From Sporosarcina sp. Marseille-Q4063 (GTDB lineage: Bacteria; Bacillota; Bacilli; Bacillales_A; Planococcaceae): a stretch of 64,000 nt of DNA. Location of the stretch: positions 186,001-250,000 of the forward strand of contig NZ_CP070502.1 in assembly GCF_018309085.1 (NCBI RefSeq), given 5' to 3'. Below are positions 15,064-25,175 of this stretch, piece by piece. The first letter of the stretch is position 1. The number at the start of each line of letters is the position of its first letter. The translations under genes and the position numbers were made by a program. The notes beneath the pieces were generated by a model that was given only the letters and a program-made list of their open reading frames with translations, did not search any database and was not told where the DNA came from.

Positions 15064-16422
15064 ATGAGTAACAACGAGCTTCCGAAAACCGTAGCTTTCC
15101 ACACATTAGGATGTAAAGTAAACCATTATGAAACAGAAGCAATCTGGCAACTTTTTAAAGATGCCGGCTACAATCGTGAGGATTTCAATAAAAACTCTGA
15201 CGTTTATGTGATTAACACATGTACTGTTACGAATACAGGAGATAAAAAAAGCAGGCAAGTAATCCGACGTGCAATACGAAATAATCCGGATGCGGTTATT
15301 TGTGTGACGGGATGTTATGCACAAACCTCGCCTGCAGAAATAATGGCGATTCCGGGCGTTGATATTGTCGTTGGAACGCAAGATCGCTCAAAACTATTAG
15401 GTCTCATTGCTGAATATCGGGCAGAACGTCAACCGATAAACGCAGTTCGTAATATTATGAAGAACCGTGTTTATGAAGAATTAGATGTCCCTACATTTAC
15501 TGACCGCACTCGTGCGTCCCTTAAGATTCAAGAGGGTTGTAATAACTTCTGTACATTTTGCATTATTCCTTGGGCACGCGGTTTAATGAGATCTCGTGAT
15601 CCGCAAGAAGTAATTCGTCAAGCTCAGCAATTGGTCGACGCTGGTTATTTGGAAATCGTTTTGACTGGCATCCACACAGGTGGGTATGGTGAAGACTTAA
15701 AAGATTATAACTTAGCGGCATTATTGCGTGACCTTGAATCGGAAGTTAAAGGATTAAAACGTCTCCGTATTAGTTCCATCGAAGCAAGTCAATTGACTGA
15801 CGAAGTTATCGATGTCTTAAATAATTCATCAATCATCGTTCGCCACTTACATATTCCAATCCAATCCGGATCGAACACGGTGTTGAAGCGGATGCGTAGA
15901 AAGTACACGATGGAATTTTTTGCAGAACGTCTTGACCGTCTCCGAGAGGCATTACCGCATCTTGCGATTACTTCGGATGTCATCGTTGGATTTCCTGGCG
16001 AAACAGAAGAAGAGTTCATGGAAACGTATAATTTTATTCGTGACCAACAATTTTCGGAACTTCATGTTTTCCCGTATTCCATGCGAACAGGCACACCCGC
16101 GGCACGAATGACCGATCAAATAGATGAGGACGTTAAAAATGAACGTGTTCATCGATTAATCGAATTGAATGACCAACTTGCAAAACAATATGCTTCTTCT
16201 TTTGAAGGCGAAGTATTGGAAGTTATTCCAGAAGAGAGATATAAAATAGATGCCGAAAGCGGTCTTTATGAAGGTTATTCGGATAATTATTTGAAAGTTG
16301 TTTTCCCGGCTGATGAAACGATGATAGGTAAAATTGTTCGTGTAAAACTGACAAAAGCTGGTTACCCTTACAATGAAGGACAGTACGTTCGAGTTATCGA
16401 AGAACAGGAAGCAATTGTTTAA
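15064..16422 (+). CDS. mtaB: tRNA (N6-threonylcarbamoyladenosine-37-C2)-methylthiotransferase
   Basis: A 452-aa radical-SAM enzyme that adds a methylthio group to t6A37 of ANN-decoding tRNAs. The N-terminal UPF0004 domain supplies the second cluster through Cys in TLGCKVN, NTCTVT and TGCYAQ. The radical-SAM motif is CNNFCTFC (about 157-164), and a C-terminal TRAM domain follows. Normally this gene directly follows rsmE. Here it is separated from it by the island, and it must therefore have its own promoter within the right edge of the island. Confidence 0.95.
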   Translation: MSNNELPKTVAFHTLGCKVNHYETEAIWQLFKDAGYNREDFNKNSDVYVINTCTVTNTGDKKSRQVIRRAIRNNPDAVICVTGCYAQTSPAEIMAIPGVDIVVGTQDRSKLLGLIAEYRAERQPINAVRNIMKNRVYEELDVPTFTDRTRASLKIQEGCNNFCTFCIIPWARGLMRSRDPQEVIRQAQQLVDAGYLEIVLTGIHTGGYGEDLKDYNLAALLRDLESEVKGLKRLRISSIEASQLTDEVIDVLNNSSIIVRHLHIPIQSGSNTVLKRMRRKYTMEFFAERLDRLREALPHLAITSDVIVGFPGETEEEFMETYNFIRDQQFSELHVFPYSMRTGTPAARMTDQIDEDVKNERVHRLIELNDQLAKQYASSFEGEVLEVIPEERYKIDAESGLYEGYSDNYLKVVFPADETMIGKIVRVKLTKAGYPYNEGQYVRVIEEQEAIV

Positions 16423-16434
16423 CTAGATTAGATT

Positions 16435-16467
16435 GCTGTACTCAACCATGGAAGAGTACAGCTTTTT
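16435..16467 (+). terminator. Terminator of mtaB
   Basis: GCTGTACTC pairs with GAGTACAGC around a 10-nt loop and is followed by TTTTT. Confidence 0.88.
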
Positions 16468-16506
16468 ACTTGTAAATGTACAGCCTAATTATAGGAGGAA
16501 AATTAA

Positions 16507-17178
16507 ATGAATAAAGATTTTGCTAAATTTATCGACCACACTGTACTTAAAGCAGATGCAAAAAAAGAAGAGATAGTAGAACTTTGCGAAGAAGCTAAAA
16601 TGTATTCTTTTGCTTCAGTTTGTATCAATCCAACTTGGGTGAAGACAGCAGCAGCTGCACTTGAAGGGTCATCAGTAAAAGTATGTACGGTGATTGGTTT
16701 TCCACTAGGTGCATCGACTTCAGAAGTAAAAGCATTTGAAACGAAAAATGCAATTGAAAATGGCGCCACAGAAATCGATATGGTGATTAACATTGGCGCA
16801 TTGCGCGATGGAGACGACGAAACTGTCAAAAAAGATATTGCATCTGTTGTTGAAGCCGCAAAAGATAAAGCGATTGTGAAAGTAATCATTGAGACATCTT
16901 TATTAACTGACAATGAAAAACGTACTGCGTGCGAACTAGCTGTCGTTGCCGGTGCCGACTTTGTGAAAACCTCAACTGGCTTTTCTACAGGCGGAGCAAC
17001 TGAAGAGGATGTCAAATTAATGCGAGCGGTAGTTGGACCTGTAACAGGAGTGAAAGCTTCTGGCGGTGTTCGTAGTTTCGAAGATATGCAAAAGATGATT
17101 AATGCGGGTGCCACAAGAATAGGTGCAAGCTCTGGAGTTCAAATTATGAGCGGTTTGAAATCAGAAACAGATTATTAA
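16507..17178 (+). CDS. deoC: Deoxyribose-phosphate aldolase
   Basis: A 223-aa TIM-barrel class I aldolase that splits 2-deoxyribose-5-phosphate into glyceraldehyde-3-phosphate and acetaldehyde during deoxynucleoside catabolism. The Schiff-base lysine lies in FVKTSTGFS (about residue 155), with the second lysine in [11 protein letters not shown]. The ribosome-binding site is TAGGAGGA. It stands alone between two terminators, without the nucleoside transporter or pdp genes that accompany it in B. subtilis. The later enzyme of pyrimidine salvage, cdd, is 9 kb downstream. Confidence 0.95.
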   Translation: MNKDFAKFIDHTVLKADAKKEEIVELCEEAKMYSFASVCINPTWVKTAAAALEGSSVKVCTVIGFPLGASTSEVKAFETKNAIENGATEIDMVINIGALRDGDDETVKKDIASVVEAAKDKAIVKVIIETSLLTDNEKRTACELAVVAGADFVKTSTGFSTGGATEEDVKLMRAVVGPVTGVKASGGVRSFEDMQKMINAGATRIGASSGVQIMSGLKSETDY

Positions 17179-17263
17179 GCCCCATGCAGAGGTAATTGGT
17201 CGATGTTGAAAATAGGACACAATTACATAAAAGTATGATTTGTGATTGATTTAAAGATTAATA

Positions 17264-17292
17264 TTGACCACTCCAAATTAATAAGGTATAAT
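17264..17292 (+). promoter_or_regulatory. Sigma-A promoter of rpsU
   Basis: TTGACC and TATAAT are separated by exactly 17 bp. The -10 box lies 62 bp before the rpsU start. Confidence 0.85.
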
Positions 17293-17353
17293 ATCTAGGT
17301 ACATGGCACTTGGCCGTGTTATCCAAGTGTGTTCGGAGGGAGGGACAAGAGAT

Positions 17354-17524
17354 ATGTCAAAAACTGTCGTTCGTAAAAACGAATCGCTTGAAGACGCTCT
17401 TAGACGTTTCAAACGTGACGTTTCCAAAAGTGGAAAAATACGTGAATCAAGAAAGCGTGAGTATTATGAAAAGCCAAGCGTGAGACGCAAATTAAAGTCT
17501 GAGGCTGCAAGAAAGCGTCGTTAA
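17354..17524 (+). CDS. rpsU: 30S ribosomal protein S21
   Basis: A 56-residue, strongly basic protein of the small subunit ([20 protein letters not shown]). The correct start is ATG 17354 with GGAGGGAGG at about 17336-17344. An upstream in-frame ATG at 17303 lies between promoter and ribosome-binding site and would add 17 non-homologous residues. It has its own sigma-A promoter and terminator. The position between mtaB/deoC and nfeD matches other Bacillales. Confidence 0.95.
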   Translation: MSKTVVRKNESLEDALRRFKRDVSKSGKIRESRKREYYEKPSVRRKLKSEAARKRR

Positions 17525-17581
17525 TACTTGTATACGTCTCTACTGTTAAGTTTGTAAATTGATCATCAGATTTGAATGCTA

Positions 17582-17616
17582 AACCGGAAAATCCAATAAG
17601 GGTTTTCCGGTTATTT
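17582..17616 (+). terminator. Terminator of rpsU
   Basis: AACCGGAAAA and TTTTCCGGTT pair around an 11-nt loop, then TATTTGT. Confidence 0.8.
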
Positions 17617-17723
17617 GTCTACGTTTCAAATACTATAAACACTTTAATTTAAATAAAGTGAAACTTTTAGCCTTTTCATCCGTATTAAAGCTATAATTAA
17701 GTATAGGTATAGAGGGGAGGTTT

Positions 17724-19067
17724 ATGATGAATATATTGATTAGAAGATTGCTCCTCTTCGTTATTTTTGTCACGGCTATAACGCTACCTTTCATGGAGTC
17801 CAACGCTAAGACTACAAAAGTGTATAAAGTTCCGATTGAAAATGTGGTCGAAAAGGGTCTGCATGAGTTTTTGCAAAGATCTTTTTCTGAAGCTGAAGCA
17901 GCTGGCGCAGAGGCAATTATTCTCGATATTAATACACCAGGCGGATTTGTAGATGCAGCAGGTCAAATTGCGAAATTATTAGACACCACGAAAAAGAAAA
18001 TGGAAATAATTGCGTATATCAATGATGATGCTTTGTCTGCTGGCGCATTCTTGGCTTTACATGCGGATAAGATCTATATGTCGCCTAATGGACGTATCGG
18101 AGCGGCGGCGGTTATCGATTCTGCTGGAAACGCGGCGGACGCTAAAGCCGAAAGCGCATGGAAGGCAGCTATGAAAAATGCTGCTGAATCCTCCAATCGC
18201 AATCCTGACTATGCGTTGGCAATGGTAGATGATTCTTATGATTTTCCCCAATATCGAGCGGGAGTTGGCAAATTACTAACACTTACTGCAAGTGATGCTG
18301 AAGACGAAGAAGTTAAATATAGTGAAGGAACAGTTTCTTCATTTAATGAGTTATTGAAGGTGACCGGTTATGAAAATGCTGAAGTAATTTCAACAGAAGA
18401 AACAATATCGGAAAGAATTGCTAGATTTATCACGCATCCAGTAGTCGTTCCAATCTTGCTTTCATTGGCAGGTCTTGGACTTGTGGTAGAATTGTATTCG
18501 CCGGGATTCGGTGTGCCAGGAACGATGGGAATTGTTTCTTTGTTACTCTTTTTCTATGGCCATCTTGTAGCTGGGTTGGCGGGATATGAGTCGATTATAC
18601 TATTTGTTGTGGGTGTCGGACTCATTGTCGCTGAGGTTTTTTTAGCCGGTGGAATTGCGGGTATTCTTGGTGCAATGGCGATAATCGGCAGTATTATATT
18701 AGCAGGTGGCAATCCAATGAATATGGCTATTTACGTATTAATTGCGCTTGTCGTTGCTGCAATAGGGACGGTGATTATTATCAAGTTTTTCGGAAAGAAA
18801 TTACACCTGTTAAATAAAGTTGTCCTTATGGATGCTACCGATACTGAAAGTGGGTATGTTTCAAACGTCAACCGGACAGAATTAGTTGGACGTATCGGAA
18901 AGACTTCAACGCCATTAAGACCAGCGGGTACAATTGAGTTAGATGGTGAAAGAATTGACGTGGTTTCCAATGGAAGTTACATTGACAAAGGAAAAAGTGT
19001 TATCATTATAAAGGTTGAAGGTTCTCGTGTAGTTGTACGAGAATCAGAAGAGAAGGGGGAAATTTAA
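17724..19067 (+). CDS. nfeD: NfeD-family membrane-bound serine protease-like protein
   Basis: A 447-aa long-form NfeD protein. It has a signal peptide (residues 1-28), a ClpP/SppA-like protease domain with [15 protein letters not shown] near residues 97-111, four or five membrane helices (about 240-355) and a C-terminal OB-fold NfeD domain. The partner is the flotillin encoded three bases downstream, and the pair organises functional membrane microdomains. ATG 17724 and ATG 17727 are both possible behind GAGGGGAGG. In B. subtilis this gene (yqeZ) is in the sigma-W regulon. I could not place a sigma-W promoter here. Confidence 0.9.
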   Translation: MMNILIRRLLLFVIFVTAITLPFMESNAKTTKVYKVPIENVVEKGLHEFLQRSFSEAEAAGAEAIILDINTPGGFVDAAGQIAKLLDTTKKKMEIIAYINDDALSAGAFLALHADKIYMSPNGRIGAAAVIDSAGNAADAKAESAWKAAMKNAAESSNRNPDYALAMVDDSYDFPQYRAGVGKLLTLTASDAEDEEVKYSEGTVSSFNELLKVTGYENAEVISTEETISERIARFITHPVVVPILLSLAGLGLVVELYSPGFGVPGTMGIVSLLLFFYGHLVAGLAGYESIILFVVGVGLIVAEVFLAGGIAGILGAMAIIGSIILAGGNPMNMAIYVLIALVVAAIGTVIIIKFFGKKLHLLNKVVLMDATDTESGYVSNVNRTELVGRIGKTSTPLRPAGTIELDGERIDVVSNGSYIDKGKSVIIIKVEGSRVVVRESEEKGEI

Positions 19068-19069
19068 TA

Positions 19070-20074
19070 ATGGATTTTGCTATTGATGCAGGTATGTTCG
19101 GAATTATCGCTGTTGTATTTGTTGTAATCATACTTTTGGCGATATTTTTCACACTAGTCCCAGTAACACTATGGATCTCGGCAATGGCTGCTGGTGTCCG
19201 CGTTAGTATATTTACACTCATAGGAATGCGTCTTCGTCGGGTTATTCCGAATCGAATTGTTATTCCATTGATTAAAGCACATAAGGCGGGACTTGACGTT
19301 GGAATCAGTCAACTTGAAAGTCACTACCTTGCAGGAGGGAACGTTGACCGTGTCGTGAACGCTCTGATTGCTGCACACCGTGCAAACATCGAGCTACCTT
19401 TCGAACGTGCAGCTGCTATTGACCTAGCAGGCCGTGACGTTCTTGATGCGGTTCAAATGTCCGTAAACCCAAAGGTAATCGAGACACCATTTATCGCAGG
19501 TGTTGCGATAAACGGGATTGAAGTAAAAGCAAAAGCGCGTATTACAGTTCGAGCAAATATCGACCGCCTAGTCGGTGGAGCTGGTGAAGACACTGTAATT
19601 GCACGTGTTGGTGAAGGTATCATTTCTACAATCGGTGCTGCACAGACTCATGCAGAAGTTCTCGAGCATCCAGATTTGATTTCGCAAACTGTCCTATCAA
19701 AGGGTCTCGATTCAGGTACTGCATTCGAAATTCTTTCAATTGATATCGCAGACGTTGATGTCGGAGAGAACATTGGTGCAAACCTTCAAACTGAACAAGC
19801 TGAAGCAGATAAGAAAATAGCACAAGCTAAAGCAGAAGAACGTCGTGCAATGGCTGTTGCAAACGAACAAGAAATGAGAGCTAGAGTTGAAGAAATGCGT
19901 GCTAAAGTTGTTAGCGCTGAAGCAGAAGTACCAATGGCGATGGCAGATGCACTTCGTTCAGGGAATATTGGCGTTATGGACTACATGAACTATAAAAATG
20001 TCCAATCTGACACAAGCATGCGGGATTCAATTAGTAAATATGGTACTGAAAACCCAGATACAGAAAATCAATAA
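19070..20074 (+). CDS. floA: Flotillin-like protein FloA
   Basis: A 334-aa scaffold protein of membrane microdomains. An N-terminal hydrophobic helix (about residues 8-35) anchors it. A band-7/PHB-like domain follows, and then an Ala/Glu-rich coiled coil (about 240-300, with [20 protein letters not shown]) drives oligomerisation. It begins two bases after the nfeD stop with AAGGGGGAA as ribosome-binding site, so both are translated from one mRNA. Length and order are as in B. subtilis yqfA. Confidence 0.95.
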   Translation: MDFAIDAGMFGIIAVVFVVIILLAIFFTLVPVTLWISAMAAGVRVSIFTLIGMRLRRVIPNRIVIPLIKAHKAGLDVGISQLESHYLAGGNVDRVVNALIAAHRANIELPFERAAAIDLAGRDVLDAVQMSVNPKVIETPFIAGVAINGIEVKAKARITVRANIDRLVGGAGEDTVIARVGEGIISTIGAAQTHAEVLEHPDLISQTVLSKGLDSGTAFEILSIDIADVDVGENIGANLQTEQAEADKKIAQAKAEERRAMAVANEQEMRARVEEMRAKVVSAEAEVPMAMADALRSGNIGVMDYMNYKNVQSDTSMRDSISKYGTENPDTENQ

Positions 20075-20135
20075 AACCTTGCGATTTTCAGTGTTCGCTT
20101 GATTAGTACTAATTCCCGGAAAGGGGATGTTATAA

Positions 20136-20603
20136 ATGGAAAGTTTTCTTCCAATCATTATCATTGCAATCCTTGGGGCTATTTTTAGCGGTAAAAAAAA
20201 CGCCAAGTCATCCGGGGAATCGGAGGCGAAACCTTTCGCTGCCGGGCAAAAACAAACGGGCAGTCCTGTAAGGAAATTTAAAGAAGTGTCTACTGAAATG
20301 TATAAAGAAATACAACGTGAATTTCAACAGGAAACTGAAAGGCAACAAACTCCGCAAAGAACACAAATGACTCCGCCTACTATTCAACCGAAATCTACGG
20401 CGGAGGTTTCAAAGAAAACAACTGGAAGAGAACGTCGTGAAACGTTTAAAGGAAGAAAGTCTACAAGAGGTCATGCTAAAAATACGGATGAAATTGTCAA
20501 AAAAGAAATAGTCCTTGAATCGTTAGTGCCGAAAAGCAAAGATGATTTAATTAAAGGTGTTATTTTTTCCGAAATTTTTGGTCCGCCAAAGTCTAAACGC
20601 TAA
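20136..20603 (+). CDS. Hypothetical protein of the floA-yqfC interval
   Basis: A 155-aa protein with one N-terminal hydrophobic segment (MESFLPIIIIAILGAIFSGK) and a long hydrophilic, Gln/Thr/Lys-rich and probably disordered remainder. It has a good AAAGGGGAT ribosome-binding site. It occupies the position of B. subtilis yqfB but shows no clear similarity that I can recall. The association with flotillin suggests a membrane-peripheral role, which is inference only. Confidence 0.7.
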   Translation: MESFLPIIIIAILGAIFSGKKNAKSSGESEAKPFAAGQKQTGSPVRKFKEVSTEMYKEIQREFQQETERQQTPQRTQMTPPTIQPKSTAEVSKKTTGRERRETFKGRKSTRGHAKNTDEIVKKEIVLESLVPKSKDDLIKGVIFSEIFGPPKSKR

Positions 20604-20611
20604 TCATTGAT

Positions 20612-20648
20612 CCCCTGTACATTTCATAAGATATGTACAGGGGGTTTA
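20612..20648 (+). promoter_or_regulatory. Hairpin covering the yqfC ribosome-binding site
   Basis: CCCCTGTACAT and ATGTACAGGGG form a perfect 11-bp stem with a 10-nt loop. The 3' arm includes the GGGGG that serves as ribosome-binding site for the TTG start at 20653. The T-run (GTTTATTATTT) is weak, so it may act as an attenuator, a terminator or a translational block. Confidence 0.6.
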
Positions 20649-20652
20649 TTAT

Positions 20653-20910
20653 TTGAAAAAATTATTTAATACAGGATCTTTAATTACGATTAATGAATTT
20701 TCTTCAATACAAATCAACGGCCCATGTGAGCTTGTAACACTTGGACCAGATTTTGCCAAAGTGAAAAGCGGGAATTACGTCATTGAAGCCACCGGGGATG
20801 AATTATTAATTGATTTATTATCAGAGGAAATTGCAATAATCTCATTTGATTCGATTCAATCAGTTACAATTGCCAAATTGGATAATGAGGTAAATCGTTA
20901 TGATCTCTAA
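20653..20910 (+). CDS. yqfC: Sporulation protein YqfC
   Basis: An 85-aa protein of the YabP/YqfC family, made in the mother cell (sigma-E) in B. subtilis. It is all-beta by appearance and starts LFNTGSLITINEFSSIQINGP after the initiator region. The start is TTG, eight bases from the ribosome-binding site inside the hairpin. It overlaps yqfD by 11 bp. Presence of this pair indicates an endospore former. Confidence 0.85.
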   Translation: MKKLFNTGSLITINEFSSIQINGPCELVTLGPDFAKVKSGNYVIEATGDELLIDLLSEEIAIISFDSIQSVTIAKLDNEVNRYDL

Positions 20911-21994
20911 GCGCTATACAATACGTATTGCAAAAAACAAAAATGTGACGACTTTTCTTACAAAACTTAAATCTTTGGGGACAACTATAACATTACTAAC
21001 AATAACGGATGGTGTAGTGGATTTTCGTACAGACCGTAAAGGGGTTCGAAATGTCCGGAAGTATCGAAGACGATATGGATTGAAAGTAAAAATCACAACA
21101 ACGGATCGTGACGCCGGCTTAGCCGCACTATTTAACTCATTTCGTTTTTTAATTGCGCTTTTTATCCCTTTAGCGTTTTCGTTTATTCTTTGGTCCGTTA
21201 ATGTGGAATCAGATGTTCCTGAAGTAGCAGAACGAATTGAAGGTAAATTAGACAAAGCATCAATTGTTCGTTTTCGTCCTCTTTCCCTAATTCCAAATGA
21301 AGATGAAATTCGTCGGTATTTAATGCAGGATGATCCGTCATTGTCTTGGGTAAGATTTAAGCGAAGCGGGGTATCTTTAACCGTTATTCCAATGCTTTCG
21401 CCAGCATCTGATATTGATTCCATCGAGGAGGGGCCGCCGTCTGACCTAGTAGCCCGAACAGGCGGGATGATTACGCGTTTTGCATTAACACGAGGGGAAC
21501 GTACGGGACATACTTATATGACGGTTAAAAAAGGGGATTTATTGGCAACGGGTATACTTGAACAAGGCGATAAAAAGGTTGTCGTCGGGGCTGAAGGCGC
21601 TGTATTTGCAGATTTTTGGGTAGAGTATAAATTTAGTTTGCCGAAAAGAGTTCAATACACGGTGCAAGGCGAAGAAAAAGTTGAATTTATATTTCAAAAT
21701 CCGTTGAAAAACAAAAATACAACTGAATTTTGGAAGTTGTTCACTACAAAAAGGACGATCAGCGAGGTTAACACCGAATTTGAATTGGTTGAAGGAATGG
21801 AAACGACTATCATCTTGGAACTGATTAAAAATCAACTATCAGCTGAATATGGACATGAGGCGACGATAAAAGATAATAAAGTTTTGCACGTCTCATTCGA
21901 TAATGATAAAGTTAAAGGGACTATATTGTTTCTTATAAATGATAATATCGCTATGAAAAGACCGATAGCCAAGGAGACTGAAGCAAATGACTGA
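20900..21994 (+). CDS. yqfD: Sporulation membrane protein YqfD
   Basis: A 364-aa protein of the YqfD family, the SpoIV-like stage IV partner of YqfC. A membrane helix is at about 82-104 (FRFLIALFIPLAFSFILW), and a large extracytoplasmic domain follows. The ATG lies inside the end of yqfC, and the gene overlaps phoH by 8 bp, so the three are co-translated. The exact biochemical role is unknown in the family. Confidence 0.88.
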   Translation: MISKRYTIRIAKNKNVTTFLTKLKSLGTTITLLTITDGVVDFRTDRKGVRNVRKYRRRYGLKVKITTTDRDAGLAALFNSFRFLIALFIPLAFSFILWSVNVESDVPEVAERIEGKLDKASIVRFRPLSLIPNEDEIRRYLMQDDPSLSWVRFKRSGVSLTVIPMLSPASDIDSIEEGPPSDLVARTGGMITRFALTRGERTGHTYMTVKKGDLLATGILEQGDKKVVVGAEGAVFADFWVEYKFSLPKRVQYTVQGEEKVEFIFQNPLKNKNTTEFWKLFTTKRTISEVNTEFELVEGMETTIILELIKNQLSAEYGHEATIKDNKVLHVSFDNDKVKGTILFLINDNIAMKRPIAKETEAND

Positions 21995-22946
21995 ACGATT
22001 AATCCAACTGCATGTTGAAGACCCCAATGAAGCGGTAATGCTTTTAGGGAATTCTGATCAAAACATGAAATTGATTGAAGAGGAGCTTGGTCTTTCGATA
22101 ATGACGAGAGGCGATTCGATAACATTAAACGGAGATGCTGAAAATCAGGAAATGGGTCGCGCGCTGATTGAACAGCTAATCAAAGTTATACGAAAAGGGA
22201 TCAATATAAACCAACGTGATGTCGCCACAGCAATCGAAATGGTGAAGGGCGGGACAATCGAATATTTTTCCGAACTTTATGATGAAGAAATTTCGCGTGA
22301 CGTCAATGGAAAAGCAATTCGTGCAAAGACGATTGGACAACGGGAATATATTCAAGCAATTCGTTCTAGAGATTTAGTGTTTTGTATCGGGCCAGCCGGA
22401 ACTGGGAAAACATTTCTCGCGGTGGTATTGGCTGTTCATGCAATGAAGTCAGGTTCTGCAAAACGCATTATATTAACAAGGCCAGCTGTTGAAGCGGGTG
22501 AGAGCCTAGGCTTCCTTCCGGGAGACTTAAAAGAAAAAGTGGATCCATACCTAAGACCTCTTTACGATGCACTACACGCTGTACTGGGCGCCGAACACAC
22601 GGAACGTCTTATGGAGCGCGGCGTGATTGAGATTGCCCCACTTGCTTATATGAGAGGCCGTACCTTGGATGATGCATTTGTTATTCTAGATGAAGCGCAA
22701 AACACGACAAAAGCGCAAATGAAAATGTTTCTCACGCGCTTAGGTTTCGGCTCTAAAATGATTATAACAGGAGATAAAACGCAAATTGATTTGCCGCGGG
22801 GCATGGATTCGGGCTTAATAGCAGCGGAAACTATCTTGAGAAATGTCTCTGATATTCGTTTTCAATATTTGGAGGCAGGCGATGTTGTGCGACATCCACT
22901 TGTCGCTAAAATAATTGAAGCGTATGAAGAAGAACAAACATCGTAA
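21987..22946 (+). CDS. phoH: PhoH-like ATPase
   Basis: A 319-aa P-loop NTPase. Walker A is GPAGTGKTFLA (about residues 133-143) and Walker B is FVILDEAQN (about 230-238). An N-terminal KH-like RNA-binding part precedes the ATPase core. The gene is typically clustered with ybeY and pgpH, implying a role in RNA metabolism. It starts within the last codons of yqfD. Confidence 0.93.
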   Translation: MTERLIQLHVEDPNEAVMLLGNSDQNMKLIEEELGLSIMTRGDSITLNGDAENQEMGRALIEQLIKVIRKGININQRDVATAIEMVKGGTIEYFSELYDEEISRDVNGKAIRAKTIGQREYIQAIRSRDLVFCIGPAGTGKTFLAVVLAVHAMKSGSAKRIILTRPAVEAGESLGFLPGDLKEKVDPYLRPLYDALHAVLGAEHTERLMERGVIEIAPLAYMRGRTLDDAFVILDEAQNTTKAQMKMFLTRLGFGSKMIITGDKTQIDLPRGMDSGLIAAETILRNVSDIRFQYLEAGDVVRHPLVAKIIEAYEEEQTS

Positions 22947-23027
22947 CTGCCATTGATTTTAGTTCAAATGTTATATAAAAAAAGGGTGCTAAAGCGCCTA
23001 TAGCGTGATTTCGGGGGATGAGATCTA

Positions 23028-25154
23028 ATGATGCAGCCTATACGAGACTTTATCAATGCTTTAAAATTCAAATACTTTTCACTGTTTATAATCGCTCTAT
23101 TTTCACTCGCCCTCTTTTTTATCATGTATGGAAATGTACAAAAAGAGACGTACGAAATTAAACGTTTTCAAATTGCATCCGAAGCGATTCGATCTATTAA
23201 AACAGTAGAGGATACTACTAAAACAGAACTAGAAAAAGAACGTGCGGCAAATGAAGTAACACCCGTGTATCAATTTTCTGAAGATGTCGCTAATAATCGA
23301 CAAGCAATTGCGGCAAATATTTTCAATTTTTTTATTGAAGTGAAAAAAAGTATTGAGACTGATGATATTGAACCCAAAGCACCTCTGGTTATTCAGAAAA
23401 AGTCCATTGAAGATGTCCGGGAGAAACTGTCTTTTCTAGAAGAAGAGGAACCAGAATTACAATTGGATGAAGAGTCTATCATCAGTCTTCTAAGCCAAGA
23501 TGTGGTTGTTCTTGAAAATGTGCGGGATTTTGTCATGGATGCAATCGGTTTTGAATTGATGAATAAAATACGGTCAGATGAATTGTCGATTAAAAAATAT
23601 GATATTGAAAATAAAATGCGGATGGCGAATATTGTTCCATCAACAATAAAACAGCCTGTCATAACCATTGCACGTACGCTAATTGTTGAAACAGAAATAA
23701 TTAATGAAGAGTTGACCAAAGCTAGAATCGAAGAAGCGAAAGCTGCAGTTGAACCAATTCGAATATTGCAAGGACAGGTTATCGTCCGTGAAGGCCAAGT
23801 GATTGATAATGAAGTTTATCGTCAATTAGAAATTGCTGGACTATTAACCAATCAGTCTCCTGTGAAACCGATGGCAGGCATTATTTTATTCATCTTTGTT
23901 ATCAGCTCCGTTATTTTTATGCATTTTAGCACGTGGCAAGAAAATACGTTGGCGAAAAGGAAATCACTTGTTATTATTCTAGTTGTTTACTTCCTTCAAG
24001 TTGTCATTATGAAGTTAATCTCACTAATTGAGCCTGAATTTGATCTGTTAATCGCTTTTTTATTCCCAACCGCACTAGCATCTATGTTGGTTAAGTTGCT
24101 GACAAACGAACGACTGGCGCTTACGATAACGATTGTGACTGCGGCAACAGCCGGAATTATTCTGCAAGATGGATATGCTGCCATTATCCAAATGGAAGTT
24201 GCATTATACATATTATTTGGTGGGCTCACTAGCCTTTATTTACTTGGCAATGTTAGTCGCAGATCGACTATATTAGGGACTAGTTTAGGAGTTGCCGTAT
24301 CCAATTTACTGTTTCTAGCTTTCTATTTACTTATGACTCAAACTTCTTATACCTTAACGGAATTGGTCTTTTATGCGGTCGCCGCCATTACTTCGGGCCT
24401 CATTTCAGGTGCATTAACGATTGGTTTATTGCCATTTTTTGAAACCGGTTTCGGCATATTGTCGGATATTCGCTTAATTGAACTTTCAAACCCAAATCAT
24501 CCATTGTTAAAAAGAGTCCTAACTGAAACACCAGGGACCTATCATCATAGTGTAATGGTTGCTAATTTAGCAGATGCCGCCTGTGAATCAATTGGCGCAA
24601 ATGGGCTTCTAGCACGTGTAGGATGTTATTATCATGATATCGGTAAAACCGTTAGACCTGGTTATTTTATTGAAAATCAACATACTGACAAAAATCCGCA
24701 TGATTTGTTGCCGCCCGAGAAAAGTCGAGAGATTATTATTGCGCATGCTGAAGACGGGGCAAAGCTATTGGAAAGGCATAAAATGCCACAAGAAATTATT
24801 GCGATAGCGAAACAACATCATGGTACGAGTTTATTGAAGTTTTTTGTATTTAAAGCGCGTGAATTAGGCGATGATGTAAATGAAGAAGACTACCGATACC
24901 CGGGCCCCAAACCGCAAACGAAAGAAATTGCTATTATTTCAATCGCTGACAGTGTCGAAGCCGCAGTCAGATCAATGAAAGAGCCAACATCCGAGAAAAT
25001 CGCATCCCTTGTGCGCACAATCGTTTCTGACAAATTAAATGATGGCCAATTTGATGAATGTGATCTATCTATGAAAGAACTGAAAAAGGTCGAACGTGCA
25101 ATGTGTGAAACATTAAATGGTATTTTTCACAATCGAATTGAATACCCGGAATAG
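23028..25154 (+). CDS. pgpH: Cyclic-di-AMP phosphodiesterase PgpH (7TM-HD)
   Basis: A 708-aa membrane phosphodiesterase that hydrolyses c-di-AMP. Order of parts: one N-terminal helix (about 18-36), an extracellular domain to about 280, seven helices (about 283-475) and a cytoplasmic HD domain with TYHHSVMVANLAD and YYHDIGK, whose His and Asp bind the two metals. ATG 23028 or 23031 follows GGGGGATG. It lies between phoH and ybeY as in B. subtilis yqfF. Confidence 0.94.
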   Translation: MMQPIRDFINALKFKYFSLFIIALFSLALFFIMYGNVQKETYEIKRFQIASEAIRSIKTVEDTTKTELEKERAANEVTPVYQFSEDVANNRQAIAANIFNFFIEVKKSIETDDIEPKAPLVIQKKSIEDVREKLSFLEEEEPELQLDEESIISLLSQDVVVLENVRDFVMDAIGFELMNKIRSDELSIKKYDIENKMRMANIVPSTIKQPVITIARTLIVETEIINEELTKARIEEAKAAVEPIRILQGQVIVREGQVIDNEVYRQLEIAGLLTNQSPVKPMAGIILFIFVISSVIFMHFSTWQENTLAKRKSLVIILVVYFLQVVIMKLISLIEPEFDLLIAFLFPTALASMLVKLLTNERLALTITIVTAATAGIILQDGYAAIIQMEVALYILFGGLTSLYLLGNVSRRSTILGTSLGVAVSNLLFLAFYLLMTQTSYTLTELVFYAVAAITSGLISGALTIGLLPFFETGFGILSDIRLIELSNPNHPLLKRVLTETPGTYHHSVMVANLADAACESIGANGLLARVGCYYHDIGKTVRPGYFIENQHTDKNPHDLLPPEKSREIIIAHAEDGAKLLERHKMPQEIIAIAKQHHGTSLLKFFVFKARELGDDVNEEDYRYPGPKPQTKEIAIISIADSVEAAVRSMKEPTSEKIASLVRTIVSDKLNDGQFDECDLSMKELKKVERAMCETLNGIFHNRIEYPE

Positions 25155-25175
25155 GTGCGAAGGGAGGAACTAAAA

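Noticed and set aside
14706..15104. 132-codon minus-strand gene overlapping the start of mtaB
   Set aside because: It would be antisense to the mtaB promoter and first codons. Only its last part, attached to the 54-bp repeat, looks like coding debris.
16503..17114. Long minus-strand frame of 203 codons opposite deoC
   Set aside because: It mirrors the deoC codon pattern, Ser/Ala-rich without domains, and deoC is certain.
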